Counted from the stretch's first letter, positions 7,715 to 18,008 are shown. The stretch: 64,000 bases of DNA from CAVZOY01 sp963777095 (GCA_963777095.1 CAVZOY010000006.1:248001-312000); one strand, 5' to 3'. Translations and numbers: made by a program. The notes: a model not told the origin generated them from the letters alone.

Positions 7715-10700
7715 GACCCGCGTCAGCAGACCCTTCGCCGCGGCGATGGCGACCGCCTCGGCGCGGCTGGCCGCGCCGAACTTGGCCAGGATGTTGCTGA
7801 CGTGCACGCTCGCCGTCTTCTCGCTGATGTAGAGCGTCGCGCCGACCTGCCGGTTGGTGCGGCCCTGAGCGAGCAGCGCGAGCACCTCGGTCTCGCGGGG
7901 CGTGAGCACCGTGTCGGGGTCGGCCGAGCGGGCCGCTCCGGGCAGGGGGAGGTCGAGCCGACCCCGGCGGGCGAGCGCCTCCACCGCGTGCCGCAGCGGC
8001 TCCGCCCCCAGCCGGACGGCGACCTCGTGCGCCGCCCGCGCCTCGGCCGACGCCGCCTCCCGGTCGTCGGTCTCCAGCAGCGCCTCCGCCAGCCGCCACC
8101 GCGACCGCGCCTGCTCGTAGACGTGGCCGTAGTCGAACGCCGCGACGGCGGCCCGCCACAGCTCCGGATCGGCGCGGCCGAGCAGCCGCGCCTCCTCCGC
8201 CTCGACGCGGGCCATCCACGCGCGGCCCTCGATCCCGCTCGGCTCCCCCGCCACCCGCTCGTACGCGGCCATCGCGGCACGGGCGTCGTCGGCGAGCGAG
8301 CGCGCGTCGTCGACCCAGCGCTGCGCGTCCGCGGCGTTCCCGACCAGCCGGGCGGCGGCCGCGGCGTCGGCCGCGGCACCCAGGGCCGTGGCGTCCAGGC
8401 GCAGCGTCGCCAGCCGGTCGTCGCCCCACGCCTCGACGAGCCGCCGGCAGATCTCGCGCGTGCGCGACACCGCGGTCTCGGCGTCCCCGTTCCAGGCGGC
8501 GAGGTCGATCTCCGCCGACGCGGTGGCCAGCCCCAGCAGCACGTGCTCGTTCAGCCGCGCGGTGAGGCCCCGCGCCCAGGCCAGCCGATCGGCGACGGTC
8601 GCATCCCCGCGGCCGACGAGCACGAGCAGCCCCGCCGCCCGGACATGCGCGGCCATGTCGGGCACCCGCGCGAGCCGGTCGGCCATCTCCAGGCTGCCGT
8701 CCCAGTCGCCGGCGACGTACCGGGCCACGACCAGCAGGTGCCGCAGCTCGGCGGCGTAGAAGGACCACTCGGCGCCGAGCTCGCACGCCCGGTCGAGCGC
8801 CACCTGCGCACGCTCGAGCGTGCCGGCCACGTTCCCCGACTCGTACATCAGCGCGGCGACGTAGTAGAGGACCCGCATCTCGACCTCGGCGTCGCCGGAC
8901 CGCCGGGCCCGGCCGAGCGCCTCCTCGACCCGGGCCATGATCTGCTGCTCGCCGCCCCCGCGCATGAGGGCCAGCGAGACCGCGGTGTCGGCCCAGGCGC
9001 TGTCCAGTCCCAGGCGGTCGGCGGCGGCCAGCGCCTCCTCGGCCACGGCCGTGGCCTCGGCGAAGCGGTCGGAGGTGTAGAGGGCGCGCGCGTGCGTGGC
9101 GGCGGCCCAGGTGCGCACGGGCGAGGGCGGGTCGGCCGGCACCAGCGCCATCGCGGCCTCGCTCTCGGCCAGCGAGGCGGCCGGTTCCTGGCGGGCCAGC
9201 ACCTGGGCGAGGGTGTAGTGCGCCCGCGCGCGGTCGGCGGGGTCGCCGTCGGGGCCGAGAGTCTCGAGTGCCGAACGCAGCAGCGCCTCGGCGCGGTGCA
9301 GCTCCCCCACCCGGCGGGCGGCCGCGGCGGTCTCCATGAGCAGCTCCCACTGCGGGCGCCCGGCACGCACGTCGGCGTCCGCGACGCCGCGCCAGAGCGC
9401 GAGCGCCGACTCCAGCTGCTGCAGCTGCTCGGCGGGGGCGCCCACGCGCCGCGCCTCGTCCGCCGCCTCCAGCGAGGCCGTGAGCGCACCGGCCAGGTCG
9501 TTGCTCTCGCGCAGGTGGTGCGCCCGCTCGGCGGCGGTGCCCGCGCCCGGCGTCGAGGCCAGGTACTCGGCGACGGCGGCGTGCAGCCGCACCCGCTCGC
9601 CCGGCAGCAGGTCGGCGAGCACGGCCTCGCGCAGCAGCGCGTGCCGGAACCGGTAGCGGCCGTCGTCGGACACCACGAGCAGGTGCCCGTGGACGGCGTC
9701 GGCGAGCCCGGCCTCCAGCTCCGCGGCGGGCAGCTCGCTCACCGCGGCCAGCAGTTCGTGGCGCACCTGCCGTCCCGCGACGGCGGCGACCCGCAGCACG
9801 CGCTGCGCCGCCGGGGAGGCCTGCTCGACCCGGGCCAGCAGCACGTCGGTGAGCCCGAGCGGCAGTCCCTCGCCGCGCAGGCCGGCGGCCACCAGCTCCT
9901 CGGCGTAGAAGGCGTTGCCCTCTGCCCGGGCGACGACGTCGTCCACGGTGCGAGCGGCCACCACACCTCCGGCCGTGCCGGCGAGGTCGCGCACGAGCGC
10001 GCCCACGTCGGCGTCCGGGAGCGGGCCGAGCTCCATCCGCTCGACGCCGGGCAGCCGGACCAGCTCGGCGAGCAACGGGCGCAGCGGATGCCGGCGGTGC
10101 AGGTCGTCGGAGCGGTAGGACGCGACGACGGCCACCGGTTCGTCGGTGAGGCGGGCGAGCAGGTAGCGCAGCAGGTCGCGGCTGGAGCGGTCGGCCCAGT
10201 GCACGTCCTCGAGGACCAGCAGCAGCGGGCCGGCGTCGGCGAGCTCGCCGATCAGCGCCGCGACCGACTCGAACAGCTGGAGCCGGCCGTCGTCCGCGGG
10301 CGCCTGCAGGCCGCGCGGCAACAGCGGGCGGCCCAGGTCGGCGGGGTCACCGGCGGACTCGACCGCAGGGTCGGGCGGCTCGGCACCGGGCCGACCGGCG
10401 AGCAGGCCCGACGCGGCGGGGTGGCGCGCGGCCACGGTCGCGAGGTCGGGATCGGCCGTCACCGGGCGCAGCAGGTCGACGAACGGCAGGTAGGGCAGAC
10501 CGACGTCGCCGAGGTCGACGCAGTGCCCGGTCAGCACGCGCACGCCCCGGCCGGTGGCTCGGGCGCACAGCTCGTCGAGCAGGCGGGTCTTGCCGACGCC
10601 GGCGTCGCCGGCGAGGAGTACCGCGCAGGAGCGGCCGGCGACCGCCCTGTCGACGTGCGCCAGCAGGTGGGCGAGCTCGTCGGCCCGGCCCACCAGTGGT

Positions 10701-10792
10701 CGGTCGTCCCACCGCGGCACGCCGTCGATCGTGGCACGCCCCACCGACAGGTCCGCCCGGTCGAGGGAACGGGCCGCCGGTGGGGCCGCCAC
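7709..10792 (-). CDS. Large ATP-binding LuxR-family transcriptional regulator (LAL type)
   Basis: About 1027 aa. An N-terminal AAA/STAND-type ATPase carries Walker A GDAGVGKT near residue 63 and Walker B-like LLLVLEDVHWAD. A long helical TPR-like middle follows, then a C-terminal LuxR helix-turn-helix (LTPRETEVLALLAQGRTNRQ ... SVHVSNILAKFG) in the last 65 residues. LAL regulators sense signals through the ATPase/TPR part and bind DNA through the HTH; the ligand here is unknown. The GTG at 10792 is 8 bases downstream of a tiny ORF and has no good ribosome-binding site, so translation may be coupled or the true start may be slightly internal. Probable last gene of a three-gene operon. Confidence 0.88.
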   Translation of the reverse strand: MAAPPAARSLDRADLSVGRATIDGVPRWDDRPLVGRADELAHLLAHVDRAVAGRSCAVLLAGDAGVGKTRLLDELCARATGRGVRVLTGHCVDLGDVGLPYLPFVDLLRPVTADPDLATVAARHPAASGLLAGRPGAEPPDPAVESAGDPADLGRPLLPRGLQAPADDGRLQLFESVAALIGELADAGPLLLVLEDVHWADRSSRDLLRYLLARLTDEPVAVVASYRSDDLHRRHPLRPLLAELVRLPGVERMELGPLPDADVGALVRDLAGTAGGVVAARTVDDVVARAEGNAFYAEELVAAGLRGEGLPLGLTDVLLARVEQASPAAQRVLRVAAVAGRQVRHELLAAVSELPAAELEAGLADAVHGHLLVVSDDGRYRFRHALLREAVLADLLPGERVRLHAAVAEYLASTPGAGTAAERAHHLRESNDLAGALTASLEAADEARRVGAPAEQLQQLESALALWRGVADADVRAGRPQWELLMETAAAARRVGELHRAEALLRSALETLGPDGDPADRARAHYTLAQVLARQEPAASLAESEAAMALVPADPPSPVRTWAAATHARALYTSDRFAEATAVAEEALAAADRLGLDSAWADTAVSLALMRGGGEQQIMARVEEALGRARRSGDAEVEMRVLYYVAALMYESGNVAGTLERAQVALDRACELGAEWSFYAAELRHLLVVARYVAGDWDGSLEMADRLARVPDMAAHVRAAGLLVLVGRGDATVADRLAWARGLTARLNEHVLLGLATASAEIDLAAWNGDAETAVSRTREICRRLVEAWGDDRLATLRLDATALGAAADAAAAARLVGNAADAQRWVDDARSLADDARAAMAAYERVAGEPSGIEGRAWMARVEAEEARLLGRADPELWRAAVAAFDYGHVYEQARSRWRLAEALLETDDREAASAEARAAHEVAVRLGAEPLRHAVEALARRGRLDLPLPGAARSADPDTVLTPRETEVLALLAQGRTNRQVGATLYISEKTASVHVSNILAKFGAASRAEAVAIAAAKGLLTRVD

Positions 10793-10800
10793 CGTCGCGG

Positions 10801-10905
10801 TCAGTGCGACCGCCGGAGTCGGCGGCGGCGTGGCCGCGGGGAGGGGTCGTTCCAGCCGGCCGGTCGACGGCGGTACGCCTGGACCACGGCCGGGACGGCG
10901 GTCAT
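10801..10905 (-). CDS. Tiny arginine-tailed ORF 2 (34 aa)
   Basis: A 34-codon ORF whose ATG overlaps the stop of the preceding tiny ORF (ATGA, 10905-10902) and whose TGA lies 8 bases before the start of the LuxR regulator. The sequence contains AYRRRPAGW and ends SPRPRRRRLRRSH, closely resembling the tail of ORF 1 (SPRPRRRWLRRSR). No domain is recognised. Overlap, order and similar tails argue that it is translated, but size makes this provisional. Confidence 0.5.
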   Translation of the reverse strand: MTAVPAVVQAYRRRPAGWNDPSPRPRRRRLRRSH

Positions 10906-11030
10906 CGCGAGCGCCGCAGCCAGCGGCGACGCGGCCGCGGCGACCGGGTGCCCTTGCCGGCCAGCATGGCCAGCTCGCGGCGGTAGGCGAGTTCGGCGTC
11001 CAGTGCGGGACTGCTGTAGTGCAGCATCAC
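10902..11030 (-). CDS. Tiny arginine-tailed ORF 1 (42 aa)
   Basis: A 42-codon ORF with a near-perfect Shine-Dalgarno: GGAGGA, six bases, then GTG ATG. I chose the GTG at 11030 because of that spacing; the ATG one codon later is the alternative. The protein starts MLHYSSPALDAELAYRREL and ends in a strongly basic tail SPRPRRRWLRRSR. There is no signal peptide or membrane helix. It overlaps the next tiny ORF by four bases (ATGA) and probably heads the operon ending in the LAL-type regulator. Function unknown; a nucleic-acid or membrane contact by the basic tail is only a guess. Confidence 0.6.
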   Translation of the reverse strand: MMLHYSSPALDAELAYRRELAMLAGKGTRSPRPRRRWLRRSR

Positions 11031-11129
11031 GATCGTTCCTCCGTCGTCGGATCTCTTACGACGACGAGATTCGTGCTGAGGCACCCCAGCGGGCATCGGG
11101 CGATCACGCAGGTTTCCGGGCGCCTGAGG

Positions 11130-11150
11130 GGTCTGAGGCCCCCTCAGACC
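11130..11150. promoter_or_regulatory. Inverted repeat in divergent intergenic region
   Basis: GGTCTGAGG and CCTCAGACC form a perfect 9 bp dyad around CCC, with an extra CCTGAGG just upstream. It lies in the gap between the minus-strand tiny-ORF/LuxR operon and the plus-strand DUF6458 gene, where an operator or an attenuator hairpin is possible. No direct evidence beyond symmetry and position. Confidence 0.4.
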
Positions 11151-11295
11151 GGCGAGCGGGGACCCGAACGAGTGACGTCGAGCCCGCTCTCCGGTGGCCG
11201 AACGCCGCTGGTCCGCGGGACGGTTCCGCTGCGGCACACGCCGCCGATCAGGCCTGCCCTGGGCACGGCCCGACCGACACGAGAAGGGCACGTAC

Positions 11296-11538
11296 ATGCG
11301 ACTCGGAACCGCCATCGTCCTGCTGGCGCTCGGCGCGATCCTCACGTTCGCGGTGGAGTTCGACGTCAGCGGCATCGACATCCGCGTGGTCGGCTGGATC
11401 CTGATGATCGTCGGCGCGCTCGGCATCGTGCTGGAGCTGGCCGTCTGGGGCCCGCGCTCCCGCCGTCGGGTCACCACGACCGACGCCTACGACGCCCCTC
11501 CGGCACCCCGGCGCACCACCACCGACGAGACCTACTGA
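11296..11538 (+). CDS. DUF6458 family small membrane protein
   Basis: 80 aa. Two hydrophobic segments (AIVLLALGAILTFAV and VVGWILMIVGALGIVLELAV) flank the family hallmark FDVSGIDIRVVGW, followed by a polar C-terminal tail rich in Arg/Thr. The ATG at 11296 is preceded by GAGAAGGG about 8 bases upstream, which decides the start over longer in-frame possibilities. Probable integral membrane protein; function unknown. The gene is divergent from the tiny-ORF operon. Confidence 0.85.
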   Translation: MRLGTAIVLLALGAILTFAVEFDVSGIDIRVVGWILMIVGALGIVLELAVWGPRSRRRVTTTDAYDAPPAPRRTTTDETY

Positions 11539-11543
11539 GCCTT

Positions 11544-11622
11544 CCTGGCTCACCTGATGGGGGCCTGGCTCAGCGTCGACGCTGAGCCAGGCCCCCTGAT
11601 GATCAGCTGACCTGATCATCAG
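11544..11622. repeat. Dispersed palindromic element, family B, copy 1
   Basis: Contains a perfect 38 bp palindrome (11559-11596; arm GGGGGCCTGGCTCAGCGTC) followed by a second inverted repeat CTGATGATCAG / CTGATCATCAG (11596-11606 and 11612-11622). The whole stretch aligns over about 80 bases with 56405-56486. It sits between two co-directional genes, so it is not merely a convergent terminator. Confidence 0.8.
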
Positions 11623-11648
11623 TGGCTTCACGTGCCAGACTCCGGCCC

Positions 11649-12920
11649 GTGCCCGCCTCCCTGACCGACGCCGAGGCGCGCGTCCTCGATGCCGTCGACG
11701 AGGCATGGACGGTCGACCTGCTGTGCCGCACGATCGCCGTCCCCTCGGTCGGTGGAACGGACGCCGAGTGCGACGTCCAGCACCTGGTCGCCGACGAGCT
11801 CACCGCGCTCGGCTGCGACGTCGACCGCTGGCAGATCGACCTCGCCGCGGCGTCCTCCGCCCCCGACGCGCCCGGCCAGGAGGTCGAGCGGACCGAGGCG
11901 TGGGGCGTGGTCGGCATCGCGGGCGATTCCGGCGATCCCGCGCTGATCCTCAGCGGCCACGCCGACGTCGTCCCCGCCGGTGACCCGGCCCTGTGGCCCG
12001 GCGACCCCTTCGCCCCCCGCCTGGGCGGCGGCTCAGTCCACGGCCGCGGCGCCTGCGACATGAAGGCCGGCCTGGTGGCCTCGATCGCCGCCGTTCGCGC
12101 GCTGCGCGACGCGGGGGTGTCCCTCGTCCGCCCGCTCGCCGTCCACAGCGTCGTCGGCGAGGAGGACGGCGGCCTCGGCGCCTGGGCCACGCTGGCCCGC
12201 GGACACCGCGGCGACGTCTGCGTCATCCCCGAGCCGACGGACGGCGCCGTCGTCACCGCCCACGCGGGTGCCCTGACCTTCCGGCTCGAGGTGACCGGAG
12301 CGGCCGCGCACGCCGCGATGCGCGACCGAGGGGTCAGCGCGATCGAGCTGTTCGAGCGGGTGCACCGCGGTCTGCGCGAGCTCGAGGCCGAGCGTCAGGT
12401 GGACGCCGACCCGCGGTTCGACGGCGAGCGCCACCCCTTCGGCATCTCGATCGGCAAGGTCGCCGCCGGCGACTGGGCGAGCTCGGTGCCCGACCGGCTG
12501 GTGGCCGAGGGGCGCTACGGCGTCCGGCTGGGCGAGCCCGTGGACGCGGCCCGCACGGTCCTCGAGCGCCGCGTCGCCGAACTGTGCGCCGCCGACCCGT
12601 GGCTGTCCGGTCACCCGGTCCGGATCACCTGGACCGGCGGGGCCTTCGCCAGCGGCGAGCTCCCGCCGGGCTCCCCCCTCCTTCCGGCCGTGCGCGCCGC
12701 GGTCGCCGACGCCGGCGGACCGGCCTGCGCGCCGGAACGCGCCGTCCCCGCGGGCACCGACCTGCGGCTCTACGCCGCGGCCGGCATCCCGACGTTGCAC
12801 TACGGTCCGGGCGACCTGCACCTCGCCCACGGCCCTGCGGAACGCGTGCCGGTCGACGAACTCGTCACGGCCGCCCGCGGGCTGGCCCTGCTGGCGCTGC
12901 GCACGTGTGGGGTCCGGTGA
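11649..12920 (+). CDS. M20-family metallohydrolase (ArgE/DapE/acetylornithine deacetylase type)
   Basis: 423 aa two-domain zinc amidohydrolase. Metal-site motifs are SGHADVVPAGD, GACDMKAG and GEEDGG in the catalytic domain. The central dimerisation ('lid') domain starts near GALTFRLEVTGAAAHAA, and the C-terminal metal ligand region is LHYGPGDLHLAHGPAER. The family removes acyl groups from amino acids or cleaves small peptides; the exact substrate cannot be read from sequence. GTG at 11649 is taken because upstream in-frame codons lie in repeat B. The stop overlaps the next gene (GTGA), so the two are probably co-translated. Confidence 0.88.
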   Translation: MPASLTDAEARVLDAVDEAWTVDLLCRTIAVPSVGGTDAECDVQHLVADELTALGCDVDRWQIDLAAASSAPDAPGQEVERTEAWGVVGIAGDSGDPALILSGHADVVPAGDPALWPGDPFAPRLGGGSVHGRGACDMKAGLVASIAAVRALRDAGVSLVRPLAVHSVVGEEDGGLGAWATLARGHRGDVCVIPEPTDGAVVTAHAGALTFRLEVTGAAAHAAMRDRGVSAIELFERVHRGLRELEAERQVDADPRFDGERHPFGISIGKVAAGDWASSVPDRLVAEGRYGVRLGEPVDAARTVLERRVAELCAADPWLSGHPVRITWTGGAFASGELPPGSPLLPAVRAAVADAGGPACAPERAVPAGTDLRLYAAAGIPTLHYGPGDLHLAHGPAERVPVDELVTAARGLALLALRTCGVR

Positions 12921-13600
12921 CCGGCGACCTGGTCTCGTTCGAGGCCTGGGCGCGGCTGGCCGGCGACTCGCCGACCTCGCGCACGGAGTGGGCCGCAGTG
13001 ATGGCCGCCTGGAGCGAGCCCCACCGGCGCTACCACGACCTGTCACACCTGGCCGCCGTCCTCGGCCTGGTCGACGCGCTGGCTCCGGCCGCCGACGACG
13101 CCGACGCCGTCCGGCTGGCCGCCTGGTACCACGACGTCGTCTACGACCCCCGCAGCGCGGAGAACGAGGCGCGCAGCGCCGGGCGGGCGCGGGCCGGACT
13201 GCGCGGACTGGTGAGCGACGAGCGGCTCGCCGAGGTGGAGCGCCTGGTGCTGCTCACGGTGGATCACGACCCGGCGCCGGACGACGCCAACGGCGCCGTG
13301 CTCTGCGACGCCGACCTCGCCGTGCTCGCCGCTCCGCCGGAGGCCTACGCCGGGTACGCCTCCGCCGTCCGCGCCGAGTACGGGCACCTGTCCGACGCCG
13401 ACTTCACCGCCGGCCGGATCGCGGTGCTCGAGCGGCTGCTCGCGCTGCCGGCGCTCTACCGGCTGCCCGAGGACGACGAGCGGTGGACGGCGACCGCCCG
13501 GGCCAACCTCGCCGCGGAGCTGACCCTGCTCAGGTCTCGTGCCGATGCGGCTTCCGCAGACCCGCCGCCCGCAGCCGGCCCAGCAGCTCCCGGCAGCTGA
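12917..13600 (+). CDS. HD-domain metal-dependent phosphohydrolase-like protein
   Basis: 227 aa predicted HD-superfamily hydrolase (COG4339 type). HRRYHDLSHL and AWYHDVVYDPRSAENE supply the His and His-Asp metal ligands, and DADLAVL supplies a later Asp. GTG at 12917 overlaps the upstream M20 stop by four bases. The C-terminus is Ala/Pro-rich and overlaps the convergent DUF4031 gene by 71 bases. Substrate unknown. Confidence 0.85.
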   Translation: MTGDLVSFEAWARLAGDSPTSRTEWAAVMAAWSEPHRRYHDLSHLAAVLGLVDALAPAADDADAVRLAAWYHDVVYDPRSAENEARSAGRARAGLRGLVSDERLAEVERLVLLTVDHDPAPDDANGAVLCDADLAVLAAPPEAYAGYASAVRAEYGHLSDADFTAGRIAVLERLLALPALYRLPEDDERWTATARANLAAELTLLRSRADAASADPPPAAGPAAPGS

Positions 13601-13799
13601 CCGCCTCGGCACCGGCGGCGACCGCCACGTCGTGGAGCTCCTCGGGGATGTCGTAGTGGTCGCCCTGGAAGGCCCGCCGCGGGATGCCGAGCTCGGTGGT
13701 GACGAACGCGTGCAACTCGTCATAGGAGACGTCGCTGACCAGGTGCGACCACCGGCGGCCGCGCCACGGCCAGACCGGCGGGTCGATCAGCAGTGCCAC
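13530..13799 (-). CDS. DUF4031 domain protein
   Basis: 89 aa. Begins MALLIDPPVWPWRGRRWSHL and contains SDVSYDELHAF, IPRRAFQGDHYDIPEE and SCRELLGRLRAAGLR, the recognisable pattern of DUF4031, a short family of unknown function. The start is GTG at 13799 because the upstream in-frame sequence is not conserved in style. Its 3' end overlaps the HD-hydrolase gene tail to tail. Confidence 0.85.
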   Translation of the reverse strand: MALLIDPPVWPWRGRRWSHLVSDVSYDELHAFVTTELGIPRRAFQGDHYDIPEELHDVAVAAGAEAVSCRELLGRLRAAGLRKPHRHET

Positions 13800-13842
13800 G
13801 GGCCCATCCTGCCCGGTGAGCGACGACAAGTAGGTTCGCCGG

Positions 13843-14838
13843 GTGACCGAGACCATCCGCTGGGGCATCGTCGGCCCGGGCCGCATCGCCGACAAGGTGA
13901 CCGCCGACTTCCCGCACGTCGAGGGCGGCGTCCCCGTCGCCGTCGCCTCGCGCGACCGCGGCCGGGGCGAGGCCTTCGCGGCGCGGCACGGCATCGAACG
14001 GGTCCACGACTCCTACCAGGCGATCCTCGACGACCCGGACGTCGACGTCCTCTACCTGGCCACGCCCCACCCGATGCACCACGCCACCGCCCTGGCCGCC
14101 ATCGACGCGGGCAAGGCGCTGCTCGTCGAGAAGGCGTTCACCGCAACGGTGGCGGGCGCCGTCGAGGTGGTCGATCGCGCGCGCACGGCCGGCGTCTTCG
14201 TCATGGAGGCGATGTGGACGCGGTTCCAGCCGGTCGTCGTCGCGCTGCGCGAGCTGCTCGCCGACGGCGCGATCGGCGACGTCCGCTCCGTGCAGGCCGA
14301 CCTGGGCATCAGCCGGCCGTGGAACCCCGAGGACCGGCTGTTCTCGATGGAGCTCGGCGGCGGGGCGATGCTCGACCTCGGTGTGTACCCGATCTCGTTC
14401 GCGCAGATGATCCTCGGCGACCCGGCCCGGGTGACGGCCGGCGGATCGACGTTCGAGACCGGTGCGGACGCCGAGGCCGCGCTGCTGCTGGAGTTCGGCG
14501 ACGGACGGACGGCGACGCTCACCTGCTCGCTGCGCGGTGAGACGCCCGGATCCGCGCGGGTGTTCGGCACCGAGGGGTGGATCGACGTCGTCCCCCGCTT
14601 CCACCACCCGGAGGCGATCGTGTTGCACCGCTTCGAGGCGGAGCCGGAGACGATCACCCGCCCGCCGCTCGGCGAGGGGTACGCGCACGAGCTGATCGAG
14701 GTCACCGAGTGCCTGCGGGCCGGGCGCACCGAGAGCGCGGTGATGCCGCTGGCCGACACGCTGGTCGTCCAGGACGTGATGGGGCAGGCGCTCGACCAGC
14801 TCGGTGTCCGGCACGTCGAGGCGCCGCCGGAGCGCTAG
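13843..14838 (+). CDS. Gfo/Idh/MocA family oxidoreductase
   Basis: 331 aa NAD(P)-dependent dehydrogenase. The Rossmann fingerprint GIVGPGRIADK lies at residues 8-18, LYLATPHPMHHATAL near 66, and LVEKAFTATV (the EKP-like motif carrying the conserved Lys) near 92. The C-terminal alpha/beta domain has GGGAMLDLGVYPISFA, typical of sugar or polyol dehydrogenases and dihydrodiol-dehydrogenase-like members. Substrate not deducible. Its TAG stop directly abuts the complementary stop of the DUF72 gene (GCTAGC junction). Confidence 0.9.
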   Translation: MTETIRWGIVGPGRIADKVTADFPHVEGGVPVAVASRDRGRGEAFAARHGIERVHDSYQAILDDPDVDVLYLATPHPMHHATALAAIDAGKALLVEKAFTATVAGAVEVVDRARTAGVFVMEAMWTRFQPVVVALRELLADGAIGDVRSVQADLGISRPWNPEDRLFSMELGGGAMLDLGVYPISFAQMILGDPARVTAGGSTFETGADAEAALLLEFGDGRTATLTCSLRGETPGSARVFGTEGWIDVVPRFHHPEAIVLHRFEAEPETITRPPLGEGYAHELIEVTECLRAGRTESAVMPLADTLVVQDVMGQALDQLGVRHVEAPPER

Positions 14839-15636
14839 CTAGTCGCTGAGCGCCGGCTCCTGCCAGGCGATCCCCGTCGCCTGGTCGCTCGTGGGCACCC
14901 GGGTCGGCGTCCGCCCGGCCCGGCGGACAGCATCGGCGAACCGGACCGCGTCGGCGACCGCGGCGCAGCCCGGATCGTTGTTGAAGTAGACGAGGGCGTC
15001 CTCGGTGTCGGCGTAGCTCTCGGCGAGGCGGTCGGCCCACAGCTGCAGGGTCTTCGGCCGATAGGCCCAGTCCTCGAAGCCGTGGTGCAGGCGCAGGTAA
15101 CCCCAGTCCGTCGTCCGCCAGAGCGGAGCCACCGGCTGCTCGTCGCGGTCGGCCCAGCACAGCGCGGCCCCGTAGCGCTCCAGCAGCGCCCGCACCTCGT
15201 CGGTCCACCACGTCTCGTGCCGCGGCTCGACGGCGACGCGGACGCTCGGCGGGAACTCGGCCAGGCAGTCGCGCAGGAGCCCGGTGTCCGCACGAAGGGT
15301 CGGCGGCAGCTGCAGCAGGACGACGTCCAGCCGCTCCTGCAGGCCGGCGGCGCGTCCCATCAGCCGGGCGACCGGCTCGGCCGGCTCGCGCAGCCGCTTG
15401 ATGTGGGTCAGGAAGCGACTCGCCTTCACCGCCCAGCGGAAGTCGGGCGGGGTGCGCTCGCGCCACTTCTGGAAGGTCTCGAGCTCCGGCAACCGATAGA
15501 ACGCGTTGTTGCTCTCGACCGTCGCGAAGTGCTCGGCGTAGTGCTCGAGCCAGAGCCGCTGCGCGAGCTTCTGCGGGTAGAAGCGGCCGCGCCAGTCGCG
15601 GTACTGCCACCCCGACGTCCCGATGATCACAGCCAC
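14839..15636 (-). CDS. DUF72 (YecE-like) protein
   Basis: 265 aa TIM-barrel-like DUF72 protein. Hallmarks are IGTSGWQYRDWRGRFYP at the N-terminus, FYRLPELETFQKW, RFLTHIKRL, AVEPRHETWW, YLRLHG-like 'LRLHHGFEDW' and YFNNDPGCAAVADA near the end. Function is unknown in the family. GTG at 15636 is used; a second in-frame GTG two codons later is possible. Its promoter must lie within the 25 bases shared with the divergent VOC gene. Confidence 0.88.
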   Translation of the reverse strand: MAVIIGTSGWQYRDWRGRFYPQKLAQRLWLEHYAEHFATVESNNAFYRLPELETFQKWRERTPPDFRWAVKASRFLTHIKRLREPAEPVARLMGRAAGLQERLDVVLLQLPPTLRADTGLLRDCLAEFPPSVRVAVEPRHETWWTDEVRALLERYGAALCWADRDEQPVAPLWRTTDWGYLRLHHGFEDWAYRPKTLQLWADRLAESYADTEDALVYFNNDPGCAAVADAVRFADAVRRAGRTPTRVPTSDQATGIAWQEPALSD

Positions 15637-15661
15637 GACGAGCCGCCTACCCTGCGCAGTC

Positions 15662-16069
15662 GTGACTGACGCACCCGCCCGCTTCAAGGACATGTGTCTC
15701 GACGCCGCCGACCACCAGGCCCTCGCCGACTGGTGGTGCGCTGCCATCGGCTACCGGCGCAAGGACGAGGTCTCGCCGCCGGAGGACGGCTGGACGCGTC
15801 CGCGCGACTGGCCGGTGCCGATCGTCGACCCGGCAGGCGCCGGCCCGGCGATGTGGATCGTGCCGGTGCCCGAGCCGAAGACGGTCAAGAACCGGATGCA
15901 CATCGACGTTCTCGGTGACACCCAGGCGCTGCTCGCCGCCGGTGCGACCCTGCTGAGGGCCAGGGACGCCGGCCCCGACGACGACCCGGACGACGGCGGG
16001 ATCGAGTGGGACGTGCTCGCCGACCCCGAGGGCAACGAGTTCTGCGTCTTCGCGCCCGACGAGGGTTGA
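15662..16069 (+). CDS. VOC-family (glyoxalase-like) protein
   Basis: 135 aa. Pattern of the Glyoxalase_6 group: CLDAADHQALADWWCAAIGY at the N-terminus, MWIVPVPEPKTVKNRMHIDV in the middle and WDVLADPEGNEFCVF at the end. Metal-binding positions are plausible (His in MHIDV, Glu in EGNEF), but enzymatic activity is not assured in this group. Start is GTG at 15662. Divergent from DUF72 and convergent with groEL. Confidence 0.85.
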   Translation: MTDAPARFKDMCLDAADHQALADWWCAAIGYRRKDEVSPPEDGWTRPRDWPVPIVDPAGAGPAMWIVPVPEPKTVKNRMHIDVLGDTQALLAAGATLLRARDAGPDDDPDDGGIEWDVLADPEGNEFCVFAPDEG

Positions 16070-16162
16070 GCCGCGCGGCCGACCGTCGAGCCGGGCCACG
16101 GCGCGGCCCCACGTCCGTCGAAGCGGGCTGAGCCGAGCTGCAACGTGGCCGCAGACGCCGAC

Positions 16163-16192
16163 AGGGGCGGCCCGCCGAAGCGGACCGCCCCT
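16163..16192. terminator. Hairpin between VOC gene and groEL
   Basis: AGGGGCGG-C-CCGC, loop CGAA, GCGG-A-CCGCCCCT: a 12 bp stem with one mismatch and a tetraloop, placed between convergent genes. Likely intrinsic terminator for groEL and possibly for the VOC gene. Confidence 0.75.
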
Positions 16193-16225
16193 GCGGGCAG
16201 TGCTGGTACTACGGGAGGGCTGGAC

Positions 16226-17854
<1,629 letters not shown>

Positions 17855-17973
17855 GTGGTGATGTCCTCCATGCGTTGATCGCTGCACGGCCGGGTGCGGC
17901 GCCCGCGACGGACGACACCTGCGACGCGGACTCCCTTGCGTCCGCGAGCCGGTGCCTCACCGACCGACCTGAA

Positions 17974-18000
17974 TTGGCACTCAGGTGGTCCGAGTGCCAA
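17974..18000. promoter_or_regulatory. CIRCE operator 1 (HrcA)
   Basis: TTGGCACTC - 9 bases - GAGTGCCAA, perfectly symmetric. This matches the CIRCE consensus (TTAGCACTC-N9-GAGTGCTAA) at all but one position per arm. About 120 bases upstream of groEL. Confidence 0.92.
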
Positions 18001-18008
18001 CTCGAAGT

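Noticed and set aside
5933..11404. 1823-codon plus-strand open frame
   Set aside because: Covers the helicase out of frame and the antisense of the LuxR regulator; Arg/Gly/Pro-rich shadow with no domain.
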